NCBI RefSeq assembly: GCF_002838835.1
Contig: NZ_NHPP01000001.1
Span: 421,699-485,698 of the forward strand
DNA length: 64,000 nucleotides
Reading direction: 5' to 3'
Source: Siphonobacter sp. SORGH_AS_0500
GTDB lineage: Bacteria; Bacteroidota; Bacteroidia; Cytophagales; Spirosomataceae
Positions 55,163 through 63,965 of the stretch are shown piece after piece. The notes beneath the pieces were generated by a model that saw nothing but the letters and a program-made list of their open reading frames with translations, was not told where the DNA came from and searched no databases. Within the stretch, counting starts at the first letter, position 1. Every line of letters begins with the position of its first letter. The position numbers and the translations under genes are program-made.

Positions 55163-56350
55163 TTGAAGTACGACATCATCATAACAGGAGGAGGTATGGC
55201 TGGACTAAGTCTGGCCTATTACCTCAATCGTAGTGCTTTACGCGATAAGAAAATTTTGATCATTGATCGTGAAAAGAAAACCCGGAATGACCGGACCTGG
55301 GCCTTTTGGCAGGAAGGAGAAAGTGCATTCGAGTCCATCCTCTACCGAAAATGGAATTCCATCTGGTTTCATGGATCTAATGGATTTTCCCGAAAGTTGA
55401 CCTTAGGCAAGCATCAGTATAAGTTACTTCGCGGAATTGATTTCTACCAGTTTATTCATCACGAACTGGCGACAAACCCTGCCATTGAATTCTTATACAG
55501 CCCCATTCAGTCTATTCTGTCTGATAACCAGGAAGCCATTGTTCAAACCGAAGCAGGCGAATACCGGGCAAGCTGGTGTTTCGATAGTACGCACGTTTTG
55601 CAAGCCATGAAACCCTTGCCAGCGAGTGGCTTTGTCTACCAAAACCTGTTACAGCACTTCAAAGGCTGGGTCATTCGCACTAATCAACCTGCCTTTGACC
55701 CCCAGGTACCGATTATGATGGATTTCCGAATCGACCAGCAGAACGAATGTCGATTCGTCTACGTCATGCCTTTTTCTGAAACGGAAGCTCTCATTGAATT
55801 CACGCTCTTTACCCCGGCCCTGCTTTCAAAAAAAGAGTACGATGAAGGTTTAAAAAGTTACATTCAGGAATTCACTTCCATTCAGCACTATGAAATTCTG
55901 GAAGAAGAATTCGGGGTTATTCCCATGAGCGACGAGCCTGCTCAGGAACAGGCCGCTCCATGCGTGATTCGCGTGGGTACTGCAGGCGGTTATACGCGGG
56001 CCAGCACGGGTTATACCTTTACCCGCACGCAAAAGCGTTTACAACAATTGGTTCATAACCTGGAACGATCTTTCGACGTTTCGCCCGTAACCCACAAAGC
56101 AATCCCTGCTCTGAATTACTTTTACGATCAGGTTTTTCTAAATGTCTTTTTAAAAAAGCGGGTATCTACGGCTGCTATATTTACGGGGTTGTTCCAAAAA
56201 AATCCGGCTCCCCGCATTTTCCGGTTTCTGGATGAAGAAAGCAGTCTGGCAGAAGACTTAAAAGTCATTGTTTCCGTACCCATCCTTCCCTTTACAAAAG
56301 CCGCCATTGACATTTTTAAACGAAATATTCAGGAATTCCGACAAGGTTAA
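55163..56350 (+). CDS. crtY: Lycopene cyclase, CrtY-type (TTG start proposed)
   Basis: The FAD-binding start is LKYDIIITGGGMAGLSLAYY, and the open frame reaches back into a dispersed repeat (ATGs at 55028 and 55088). I prefer the TTG at 55163, which gives 395 residues, near the family length. Motifs: Rossmann GGGMAGLSLA, RDRTWAFW-like NDRTWAFWQEGES, and RVGTAGGYTRASTGYTF near residues 265-285. It closes the ends of lycopene to beta-carotene in carotenoid pigment synthesis. No other crt gene is in the window. If an ATG in the repeat is the true start, the repeat has supplied extra N-terminal residues. Confidence 0.85.
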   Translation: MKYDIIITGGGMAGLSLAYYLNRSALRDKKILIIDREKKTRNDRTWAFWQEGESAFESILYRKWNSIWFHGSNGFSRKLTLGKHQYKLLRGIDFYQFIHHELATNPAIEFLYSPIQSILSDNQEAIVQTEAGEYRASWCFDSTHVLQAMKPLPASGFVYQNLLQHFKGWVIRTNQPAFDPQVPIMMDFRIDQQNECRFVYVMPFSETEALIEFTLFTPALLSKKEYDEGLKSYIQEFTSIQHYEILEEEFGVIPMSDEPAQEQAAPCVIRVGTAGGYTRASTGYTFTRTQKRLQQLVHNLERSFDVSPVTHKAIPALNYFYDQVFLNVFLKKRVSTAAIFTGLFQKNPAPRIFRFLDEESSLAEDLKVIVSVPILPFTKAAIDIFKRNIQEFRQG

Positions 56351-56396
56351 GCCATCTTGTTTGGTGAATTTCCACGGAATGTACAATTTTGCAAAA

Positions 56397-56459
56397 GTAT
56401 CCAGAGGCTCCAGTTAGGGCACCAACCGAGTTTAGAACGCTACGGTGGTTTAACGATAC
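56397..56459 (+). promoter_or_regulatory. Candidate structured leader RNA upstream of metK
   Basis: Between crtY and metK the leader can fold as a three-way junction: P1 GTATC (56397-56401) with GATAC (56455-56459); P2 GCTC (56407-56410) with GGGC (56417-56420); P3 ACCAACCG (56421-56428) with CGGTGGT (56443-56449, one bulged A). After P1 comes GGGCTTTTTTC. The segment TATCCAGAG, the ACCAACC, and GGTG followed by a TTTAAC joint recall parts of SAM-I class riboswitches, but a K-turn and P4 are not visible. Being ahead of metK favours SAM sensing. This is inference; it could be an unrelated leader. Confidence 0.4.
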
Positions 56460-56584
56460 GGGCTTTTTTCTTGAAAATCAGCTTTTTAGAAAAATTCAAA
56501 ACGTTCAATTCCTTCCTTTGGCCAAGGTTTACGAAACATTACATATTTATCGATTCGTACTCCCAATCAATTAATTAACAGCAC

Positions 56585-57841
56585 ATGCCTTATCTATTCA
56601 CTTCTGAGTCTGTATCTGAAGGACATCCTGATAAAGTAGCCGATCAAATTTCAGATGCCCTCATTGATCATTTCTTGGCCTTCGACCCTCAATCTAAAGT
56701 TGCCTGCGAAACCCTGGTAACTACCGGGCAGGTCGTTTTGGCTGGTGAAGTTAAATCAACTACCTATCTCGACGTTCAGACCATTGCTCGTGAAGTAATC
56801 CGTAAAATTGGATATACGAAGTCTGAATACATGTTTGAAGCCAATTCCTGCGGTGTTCTTTCTGCTATTCACGACCAGTCAGCGGATATTAACCAGGGCG
56901 TGGATCGCTCAAATCCTGAAGAACAGGGTGCTGGTGACCAAGGTATGATGTTCGGTTACGCTACTCGCGAAACGGACAACTACATGCCTTTAGCTCTGGA
57001 TTTAGCTCACAAAATCCTGAAGGAAATGAGCGACATTCGTAATAATGAGCTGTCGCTGATGCCTTACTTACGCCCCGATGCGAAGTCTCAGGTAACGATT
57101 GAATATAGTGATGACAACACGCCTCAGCGAATTGATACCATCGTTGTTTCGACGCAACATGATGATTTCGGTGATGACGAAACGATGCTCACTAAAATCC
57201 GCGAAGACATCATTAACATCGTTATTCCCCGCGTGAAAGCTGCTTTGAAACCTGAGTTAAGCCAGTTATTCGAAGGAGAAATTACCTATCACATCAACCC
57301 TACGGGTAAATTCGTGATTGGTGGTCCTCATGGCGATACGGGTCTGACGGGTCGTAAGATCATTGTTGATACATACGGCGGAAAAGGTGCCCACGGCGGT
57401 GGTGCGTTCTCGGGTAAAGATCCTTCGAAAGTAGACCGTTCGGCAGCTTACGCTACGCGGCACATTGCGAAAAACCTGGTTGCTGCTGGCCTGGCTGATG
57501 AAGTATTGGTTCAGGTTTCTTACGCCATTGGTGTAGCAGAGCCTTGCGGTCTGTATATCAACACGTATGGAACTTCGAAGGTGGGATTAACGGACGGAGA
57601 AATTGCCTTGAAAGTAGGCGAGATCTTCGACATGCGTCCTTACTTCATTGAGCAGCGTCTGAAACTTCGTAACCCAATTTATTCCGAAACGGCTGCCTAT
57701 GGCCACATGGGTCGCGAATCGAAAGTGGTAACGAAAACATTCAAATCTCCCGACGGAAAAGTAATTGAGCAGGAAGTAGAATTATTTACCTGGGAAAAAC
57801 TGGATTACGTGGATCAGGTAAAAGCCAAATTTGGTCTGTAA
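56585..57841 (+). CDS. metK: S-adenosylmethionine synthetase
   Basis: A 418-residue enzyme. The start [20 protein letters not shown] has the P-loop-like ATP/Met site; [12 protein letters not shown] is the signature hexapeptide region; [19 protein letters not shown] is the second signature. It makes S-adenosylmethionine from methionine and ATP. It is preceded by the candidate structured leader at 56397 and followed by a strong terminator. Confidence 0.97.
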   Translation: MPYLFTSESVSEGHPDKVADQISDALIDHFLAFDPQSKVACETLVTTGQVVLAGEVKSTTYLDVQTIAREVIRKIGYTKSEYMFEANSCGVLSAIHDQSADINQGVDRSNPEEQGAGDQGMMFGYATRETDNYMPLALDLAHKILKEMSDIRNNELSLMPYLRPDAKSQVTIEYSDDNTPQRIDTIVVSTQHDDFGDDETMLTKIREDIINIVIPRVKAALKPELSQLFEGEITYHINPTGKFVIGGPHGDTGLTGRKIIVDTYGGKGAHGGGAFSGKDPSKVDRSAAYATRHIAKNLVAAGLADEVLVQVSYAIGVAEPCGLYINTYGTSKVGLTDGEIALKVGEIFDMRPYFIEQRLKLRNPIYSETAAYGHMGRESKVVTKTFKSPDGKVIEQEVELFTWEKLDYVDQVKAKFGL

Positions 57842-57863
57842 TTCCTTGAATTATATCTCTTTA

Positions 57864-57897
57864 AAAAGCCCGGATTGTATAAACAATCCGGGCTTTT
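57864..57897 (+). terminator. Terminator after metK
   Basis: AAAAGCCCGGATTGT pairs with ACAATCCGGGCTTTT over ATAA. Confidence 0.88.
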
Positions 57898-57910
57898 GGT
57901 TTTCTACCCT

Positions 57911-58049
57911 GTAGAGACGCGACTTCATCGCGTCTGGCCGGGAAATGGAAGTAACGTAGGGGTAACCCAAAACTGCCTCTTACCCAGAAGATGGACGTCA
58001 GGATAGCAAAAACCGCCTCTTACCCAGACGCGATGAATCGCGTCTCTAG
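57911..58049. repeat. MITE-like dispersed repeat without module A
   Basis: Left end GTAGAGACGCGACTTCATCG, GGCCGGGAAATGGAAGTAAC, then two copies of CTGCCTCTTACCCAG / CCGCCTCTTACCCAG, and right end GACGCGATGAATCGCGTCTC. Module A is absent, and the right-side segment is partly doubled. Confidence 0.8.
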
Positions 58050-58101
58050 GTTTTTTGTCTATCTTAGATTCCTATTCTTTCTTCTCTTGGTCAAATCTGA
58101 T

Positions 58102-58865
58102 ATGCTGAAAATCCTAACCACTACTTTAGTACTCCTAACGTCCACTTTTACTTTTGCACAAACCACCAAAGTTATCGTTCGAGCCCAAGCCAAAGATGCC
58201 AAATTTATTGGCACCGGCATTGGTGGGGCTTATGTCATTATTCGAAATGAGTTGACGGGTGAAATTCTGGCGAAAGGTCTGACCAGCGGAAATTCTGGCA
58301 ACACGGATTTACTTATGAACCAGCCCTACAAACGCCACAATCGCCTTACTGACGAACAGACAGCACGATTTGAAGCAGACTTAAAACTGGATGCTCCTAC
58401 CTTCGTTACCGTCGAAGCCATCGCTCCCGTTAATCGTAAAAGTTCAGCCGTAAAAGCTTCTACCCAACTCTGGCTCATCCCGGGAAAACCCATCGATGGC
58501 GACGGGATTATTCTCCAAATTCCCGGATTAATGGTAGACATTTTAGAACCTCAATCTCATCAGGTGATTACCCAACCACACTAAAGGATAATCAGGTAAA
58601 AATTCGGATCAATCTGGTTATGATGTGCGGTTGTGTGATTAATAAAAACGGGTTCTGGAAGTCCGATAACATCGAAGTAAAAGCCCTCATCAAAAAAGAT
58701 GGCATGAAGTTTGGAGAAATTCCGTTGAGCTTTGCTTCGCAGGATAATATTTTTGAAGGAATGCTTTCCGTTAAAGATAAAGGCATGTACGAAATACAGA
58801 TTTACGCCTACGATCAGGTAAACAAAAACACCGGAATCGACCGAATTAACTTTGTAATTCAATAA
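58102..58865 (+). CDS. Hypothetical secreted protein, split by a 1-base frameshift
   Basis: Started at the ATG at 58102 (MLKILTTTLVLLTSTFTFAQ), a clear signal peptide; the frame reaching back to 57991 only translates the repeat before it. The first part stops at 58584 and the rest runs in the next frame to 58865 (GDYPTTLKDNQVKIRINLVM onward). One extra G at 58563 joins them into 254 residues. No family is recognised. The protein has strand-rich parts and a C-terminal CGCVINKNGFWKSDN stretch. Probably periplasmic. Confidence 0.7.
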
Positions 58866-58871
58866 GTTTAA

Positions 58872-58988
58872 TTTTCAGAGGTCTGTTTTCAATTTTTTGT
58901 CACAAAGGCTCGAAGACACCAAGGCTCACAAAGTTTTACGCTGATTTACTCTGTGGTTAATCAAAAACAGAAAACAGACCACTGAAAA
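58872..58988. repeat. TIR-bounded element (about 117 bp)
   Basis: TTTTCAGAGGTCTGTTTTC (58872-58890) is matched in inverse by GAAAACAGACCACTGAAAA (58970-58988). Inside is CACAAAGGCTCGAAGACACC, a common bacterial dispersed repeat string. No gene. A relative is at 61192-61291. Confidence 0.7.
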
Positions 58989-59022
58989 CTCATTACCTTC
59001 CAACCTACTCTATCTATTACCT

Positions 59023-61191
59023 ATGAATGAACGTAATCGGATCGATGCATTAGAAGCCGAAGTCCAGCGACTGGCGGAGCAGCTTTCCAGTGCTCAGAAA
59101 AATCTTATTCAGATTCAACGGGAGTTAAGTTCACTACGCCCCGACACTACTCCTGTTAAAACCGTTACACAAACCCCCATTGCTCCTCCCTCAGCTCCAG
59201 TTTCTGCGGTTTCTCCACCCGTAATAACAAAACCTGCTCCTACCTACGCCAAAACGCCAACGGAAGAATACATCGGAGGGAATTTATTAAGCAAAGTTGG
59301 GATTGCCGCCCTAGTGATCGGGATTGCGATTTTCGTTAAATACGCTTTCGACAATGACCTTATTGGCCCCTGGGGGCGACTGGCTCTGGGTTGGAGCATC
59401 GGCTCTGCTCTTGTTATGCTGGCCCTATGGCTAAAGCCTAAATACCTGACCTACAGTGCCGTACTACTCAGCGGAGGCGTGGCTACCGTATATCTCACTA
59501 CGTACGCGGCTTATTACTTTTATCAGTTCTTACCTTCGCCGCTATCTTTTGCACTGATGGTACTCGTTACGCTCTTTACGGTCTGGCAGGCTACGCGTTA
59601 TGAAGTGCAATGGATTGGCTTATTCGGTCTGGTCGGGGCTTATGCGGTTCCTTTTCTGGTGGGTGGCAATGGGGCCCCCTGGGGACTTTTTGTATACATG
59701 ACTATTCTGAACGCTGGCGTGCTGAGTCTGGCCTACCAACGCGACTGGCAGTTAATGAACACCTCCGCTTTTTTCGTTACCTGGCTGATATTTATAGCCT
59801 TCATCATCAATGGCTTCGACCGTCCAGGCTACGTCTGGATTAGTCTGGTATTCGGCACCATTTTCTTTCTGCAGATGTATGCCAATCAACTGGTTTACCC
59901 TTTATTCCAGAAAGCCTACGCTCATCATCGCACGATTTTACAGATTGTATTAAACGCTCTATTTTTTTACATTCCCACGTATTTCATTCTGAAAGAGCAG
60001 CATTATTCAACCCTTTCTATTACTGCCTATACGTTTGCCAACAGCCTATTTCACGGGGGAATCGCCTGGTTTTTACGGCAGAGAAATCTGACCTCGTTAG
60101 CGGATGCTTCGCTGTCTATGGCCCTTGTATTCCTTATTCTAATGGTTCCTATCCAATTGGAAGGCGATTGGATTACGTTGGTTTGGGCAGGTGGAGCCGC
60201 TACCTTATACACGCTGGGCATTCAACGTTCGTCGAAAATTCTGACCCACTTCGGGACGGCTTTGATTAATCTGACAGCCTGTGCCCTACTCATTCACGGA
60301 TACTCTATTCCCAACCCTTCATTAGATTATCTGCCTTACTGGAATCTTACTTTTCTTACGAATGCCTTATTCCTTGCGGCGGTTATCTTTATGTTAATCC
60401 AGTCGATCAAGGCTCAACAAGTCGGTTTTTCAAGGAAATTACTTGGCTTGTTACTGTTTGTAATGGGTTATTACGTGATTTCAATGGAATGGGATCGTTA
60501 CTTCGCAGCTCAGGGCAATCTGAGATTCCCGCAAGCCATTCAAAATCTCGTTTTCAGCATTTATACCAGCCTATACATCGGAGCTACCCTAGTAATCATT
60601 GCTCCGCGACGATTGTATTTTTGGCAGGTAGCGAGTCTGGTACTCAGTATGCTGATTTTTATTTATATCTTTTTCCAGAATCCCGTTCAGGCCGTTACCC
60701 TGCTTACCATTAAAACCCCAACGGCCTGGATTAACGCCCGTTACCTGCTTTATCTTGGCATTGCAGGCATCACCTATGGTCTATACCGGATGATTCCTGA
60801 TGATTCTAGTAACTGGAAACAAACCCGAAATCTATTTTTGTACGCCATTCACGGTGTTATTCTCTGGGTATTAAGTCAAGAATTGGTTACGCTTTTTATC
60901 CTGAATAGTCCCGCCGAAGCCGCTGAGCAACGGCTCATGGCGACACAGGCAGGCTTCAGCGTACTTTGGGGCGTTTATTCACTGACCTTGATTGTTCTGG
61001 GTTTTAGCAAAAAAATAAAGCGATACCGTCTGGCGGGCATCGCTTTATTTGGGGTCGTATTAATCAAACTGCTGATTTTCGACTTAAGCCGTGTCGCTAC
61101 GGGCGGGAAAATCATCATCTTCCTAAGCGTCGGTGTGCTTTTACTGGTAACTTCATTTCTCTATCAGAAATTCAAAGACAAATTGCTTTAG
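59023..61191 (+). CDS. DUF2339 multi-pass membrane protein
   Basis: A 722-residue protein: an N-terminal coiled coil (about 1-45), a Pro-rich linker (about 45-85), then GGNLLSKVGIAALVIGIAIF and some fifteen to twenty membrane helices. GWSIGSALVMLALWLKPKYL and QWIGLFGLVGAYAVPFLVGG are typical DUF2339 (PF10101) sequence. The role is unknown; a link to cell-envelope processes is only suspected. It stands between two short repeats. Confidence 0.9.
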   Translation: MNERNRIDALEAEVQRLAEQLSSAQKNLIQIQRELSSLRPDTTPVKTVTQTPIAPPSAPVSAVSPPVITKPAPTYAKTPTEEYIGGNLLSKVGIAALVIGIAIFVKYAFDNDLIGPWGRLALGWSIGSALVMLALWLKPKYLTYSAVLLSGGVATVYLTTYAAYYFYQFLPSPLSFALMVLVTLFTVWQATRYEVQWIGLFGLVGAYAVPFLVGGNGAPWGLFVYMTILNAGVLSLAYQRDWQLMNTSAFFVTWLIFIAFIINGFDRPGYVWISLVFGTIFFLQMYANQLVYPLFQKAYAHHRTILQIVLNALFFYIPTYFILKEQHYSTLSITAYTFANSLFHGGIAWFLRQRNLTSLADASLSMALVFLILMVPIQLEGDWITLVWAGGAATLYTLGIQRSSKILTHFGTALINLTACALLIHGYSIPNPSLDYLPYWNLTFLTNALFLAAVIFMLIQSIKAQQVGFSRKLLGLLLFVMGYYVISMEWDRYFAAQGNLRFPQAIQNLVFSIYTSLYIGATLVIIAPRRLYFWQVASLVLSMLIFIYIFFQNPVQAVTLLTIKTPTAWINARYLLYLGIAGITYGLYRMIPDDSSNWKQTRNLFLYAIHGVILWVLSQELVTLFILNSPAEAAEQRLMATQAGFSVLWGVYSLTLIVLGFSKKIKRYRLAGIALFGVVLIKLLIFDLSRVATGGKIIIFLSVGVLLLVTSFLYQKFKDKLL

Positions 61192-61291
61192 AGTTTTCAG
61201 TATGGTAACCACAGAGTTTCACGGAGTTTTACACCGAGTTACTCAGTGCCAATCTCTGTGAAACTCTGTGGTTAATTGAAAACGGAAAACT
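61192..61291. repeat. Second TIR-bounded element overlapping the 3' end of bglX
   Basis: Outer ends AGTTTTCAG and GAAAACGGAAAACT; inner inverted repeat TAACCACAGAGTTTCACGGA (61206 on) with CTCTGTGAAACTCTGTGGTT (61254 on). The right end reaches the bglX stop codon at 61290. Confidence 0.7.
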
Positions 61292-63680
61292 ATTTCCGAA
61301 TATCTGATGCTAACTGGAAATCTTTATTCACCCGAATATCATCCGAAGAAGCTCCGACTTGTACGTTGAAGTCACCTTTCTCGGCTACCCATTGGTTTTC
61401 CGCATTATACAACATCAGATCTTTAGCCTTTAACTCGAACGTCAGTGTTTTGGTCTCTCCCGCTTTCACATTAACCCGCTGAAACTTTTTCAGTTGCTTC
61501 ACGGGGCCAACCACCGAAGAAACTTTGTCAGTTAGGTATACCTGAACTACCTCGTCTCCGTCCCGCTTGCTGGTGTTTTTTACCTGAACGGTTACTTTTA
61601 CCGTTACGTCGTTTTTGGTAGGTGTTACCTGGGTGTGTAAATCGCTGTATTCAAACGTTGAATAACTTAAACCGTATCCAAACGGATACAAAGGCTTGGC
61701 GTCCATTTCTACGTAATCGTGCTTAACAGGACTTTTGTAATTGTAATAGACAGGAATCTGACCGATGGATTTAGGAATCGATATCGGCAGACGACCCGCG
61801 GGATTATAATCACCGAATAATACATCGGCAATCGCATTCCCACCTTCTTGTCCGGGATACCAGGCATCAATAACGGCTGGAGCATTCGCCGAAATCCAAT
61901 TCATGTTCAGCGGACGGCCTTTGATCATTACCACAACAACGGGCTTACCCGTTTTGAGTATCGCTTCCAGCAACTGTAACTGACGTCCCATCAAATCCAG
62001 ACTCACGCGGTCATATCCTTCCCCACTTTCCATGTCGCTAATCGATGTTTCAGATGCCTTTACGTGAGCGGCTCCGGTATCCTGGTATTCCGTTTTGAAA
62101 TCACGGGCACTCGAACCACCGATGACTACCACGGCAACATCGGACTTCCGGGCTGCCTCAATCGCCGCTGCAATCTGAGCCGTCGACGTATCCCGAATAC
62201 TACATCCTTTGGCGTAGTTGATCTGCGTAGCGTTACCCAGCTTGTTCTGAATTCCTTTGAGCACCGTAATCACGGCTCCGTCCGCCTGCGGTGCCGTGTA
62301 ATCGCCAAGCTGGTTATAAACGTTGTCCGCGTTAGGTCCAATCACGGCGATGCTTTTCAGGTCTTTTTTGAGAGGTAATAATTCGTTGGTATTCTTCAAA
62401 AGGACAATCGCCTCTCTGGATACCTGGCGAGCTAACTGAAGGTGTTCCACACTGCGAGCTACGTTAGTAACTTTCTGAGGATCAACATAAGGGTTTTCAA
62501 AAAGTCCCATTTCGAACTTCAAACGCAACACATGGCTAACGGCAGAATCCAGCACGGCTCCCGACACCTTACCTTGTTTGATGGCTTGTACTAGTGATTT
62601 ATCGAAACCTGTTCCGCTCAAATCCGCATCCAGTCCGGCGTTAATCGCTAACGCAGCTGCGTCTGTGTTATTGGCCGCGACTTTATGATTGAAAGTTAAT
62701 CCCTGAATGCTGTTCAAATCTGAAACGGTAAAGCCCTTGAAGCCCCAGTCTTTCCGTAAAATGGACTTTAACAACACCGGATTAGCCGTACAGGGAATAC
62801 CGTCAATGGAGTTATAGGCGGTCATTACCGACAAAGCTCCAGCCTGAACCGCATCGCGGAAAGGAGGCAAATAGGCCTGATGTAACTCACGATTTCCTGG
62901 CGAAACACTACCACCATTGTGCCCTCCATCAGGAACTCCATAAGCCGTAAAATGCTTCAGCGTCGAAATAATATTTGATCCGCTTTTCAGGTTTTTCCCC
63001 TGAAAACCAGTCACCATCGCTATACCCATTTGACCATTCAGGACGGGATCTTCGCCATAGGTTTCTTCTACCCGAGACCACCGAGGTTCACGAGCTAAAT
63101 CCAGCACCGGGCCGTATCCAATGTGAGCTCCCTGCATCCGAGCCTCCTGAGCAATGGCTTTGGCCATTTCGTGAATCAAAGCCGGGTCCCAGGTACTTCC
63201 CTGAGCCAGAGCCGTGGGAAAAACCGTCGTGCCAATGGCCATATGCCCGTGCGGACACTCTTCGGATAATAATAAAGGAATCCCTAAACGGGTATTTTCA
63301 ATGACGTATTTCTGTAAAGCGTTGGTAGCCTGAGCCGCCTGCTCGGGACTCAAGCCCGTTTTTAACGTCTTTTGCGTCCAGGGATCAGCCCGCAGGGTGG
63401 CCCAGAGCATGCCGATCTGCTGTTCTTTTACCGCTTTTTTGAATTTTTCACTTACCGTTACCTGCGAGCCATTCTTGTCATACATAAACCAGCCCAGCGG
63501 CGTAGCCAACTGACCCACTTTTTCTTCGGTGGTCATCCGCTTGAGCAAGTCCTGTACCCGCCGATGCGTAGGCAACGAAGCATTCTTATACAGAGGTTTA
63601 GGGTCCGTGAGGGAAGATAAAGACACCAGTGCAAAAAAGGCACCTGCCATGAGAATAGGGGTACGTACCATGCGTTTCAT
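61290..63680 (-). CDS. bglX: Beta-glucosidase, GH3 (BglX-like)
   Basis: Started at the ATG at 63680 (MKRMVRTPILMAGAFFAL), 796 residues with a signal peptide; an ATG at 63707 is in frame but less likely. The GH3 N-terminal barrel carries ARIGYGPVLDLAREPRW-like sequence, the nucleophile Asp in FTVSDLNSIQG, and a second (alpha/beta) domain with SIAVIGPNADNVYNQLGDYT. A fibronectin-like C-terminal domain follows (about 690-790). It removes beta-linked glucose from the ends of sugars in the periplasm. Stop region overlaps a short repeat. Confidence 0.93.
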   Translation of the reverse strand: MKRMVRTPILMAGAFFALVSLSSLTDPKPLYKNASLPTHRRVQDLLKRMTTEEKVGQLATPLGWFMYDKNGSQVTVSEKFKKAVKEQQIGMLWATLRADPWTQKTLKTGLSPEQAAQATNALQKYVIENTRLGIPLLLSEECPHGHMAIGTTVFPTALAQGSTWDPALIHEMAKAIAQEARMQGAHIGYGPVLDLAREPRWSRVEETYGEDPVLNGQMGIAMVTGFQGKNLKSGSNIISTLKHFTAYGVPDGGHNGGSVSPGNRELHQAYLPPFRDAVQAGALSVMTAYNSIDGIPCTANPVLLKSILRKDWGFKGFTVSDLNSIQGLTFNHKVAANNTDAAALAINAGLDADLSGTGFDKSLVQAIKQGKVSGAVLDSAVSHVLRLKFEMGLFENPYVDPQKVTNVARSVEHLQLARQVSREAIVLLKNTNELLPLKKDLKSIAVIGPNADNVYNQLGDYTAPQADGAVITVLKGIQNKLGNATQINYAKGCSIRDTSTAQIAAAIEAARKSDVAVVVIGGSSARDFKTEYQDTGAAHVKASETSISDMESGEGYDRVSLDLMGRQLQLLEAILKTGKPVVVVMIKGRPLNMNWISANAPAVIDAWYPGQEGGNAIADVLFGDYNPAGRLPISIPKSIGQIPVYYNYKSPVKHDYVEMDAKPLYPFGYGLSYSTFEYSDLHTQVTPTKNDVTVKVTVQVKNTSKRDGDEVVQVYLTDKVSSVVGPVKQLKKFQRVNVKAGETKTLTFELKAKDLMLYNAENQWVAEKGDFNVQVGASSDDIRVNKDFQLASDIRK

Positions 63681-63841
63681 TCCCGAATGATACGGATTAT
63701 TTAGCAACCGACCGAAGCAGTCAATGATAATTTTTAAATTATTTTATTATATAGAGTATTAGCTTTCCTTATTCTGCTTTTCTGCAAATAGTTCAGACAA
63801 AAATGCACTGACAGAAGCTCCGTTCACGAATGGTTTTCTCG

Positions 63842-63867
63842 CAGTCGCTCGCTTTGCCGAGTGACTG
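63842..63867. repeat. CAGTCGCTCG hairpin
   Basis: CAGTCGCTCG pairs with CGAGTGACTG with one mismatch; a related stronger hairpin is at 63966-64000. Confidence 0.7.
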
Positions 63868-63909
63868 TAAGAAAATACAAAAGACAAATCCATAGACTTC
63901 AGCCCAACC

Positions 63910-63933
63910 GATGCCAGCTTTTTCGCTGGCATC
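63910..63933. repeat. GATGCCAGC hairpin (REP-like, third copy)
   Basis: GATGCCAGC-TTTTTC-GCTGGCATC, a perfect 9-bp stem, of the same family as the pair at 53058 and 53127. A 63-residue minus-strand frame across it reads KKLASVGL, echoing KKLAAIGL of the frame at the 53-kb pair; this reflects the DNA repeat. Confidence 0.75.
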
Positions 63934-63965
63934 ATTCGTCTAACATTCAATTGTTGATACCCAAC

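Noticed and set aside
57991..58101. N-terminal extension of the secreted protein at 58102
   Set aside because: Codons lie in the dispersed repeat, and a clean signal peptide starts at 58102.
63759..63950. 63-residue minus-strand open frame
   Set aside because: Spans two hairpins and shares repeat-derived text with 53030-53227; no promoter or family.
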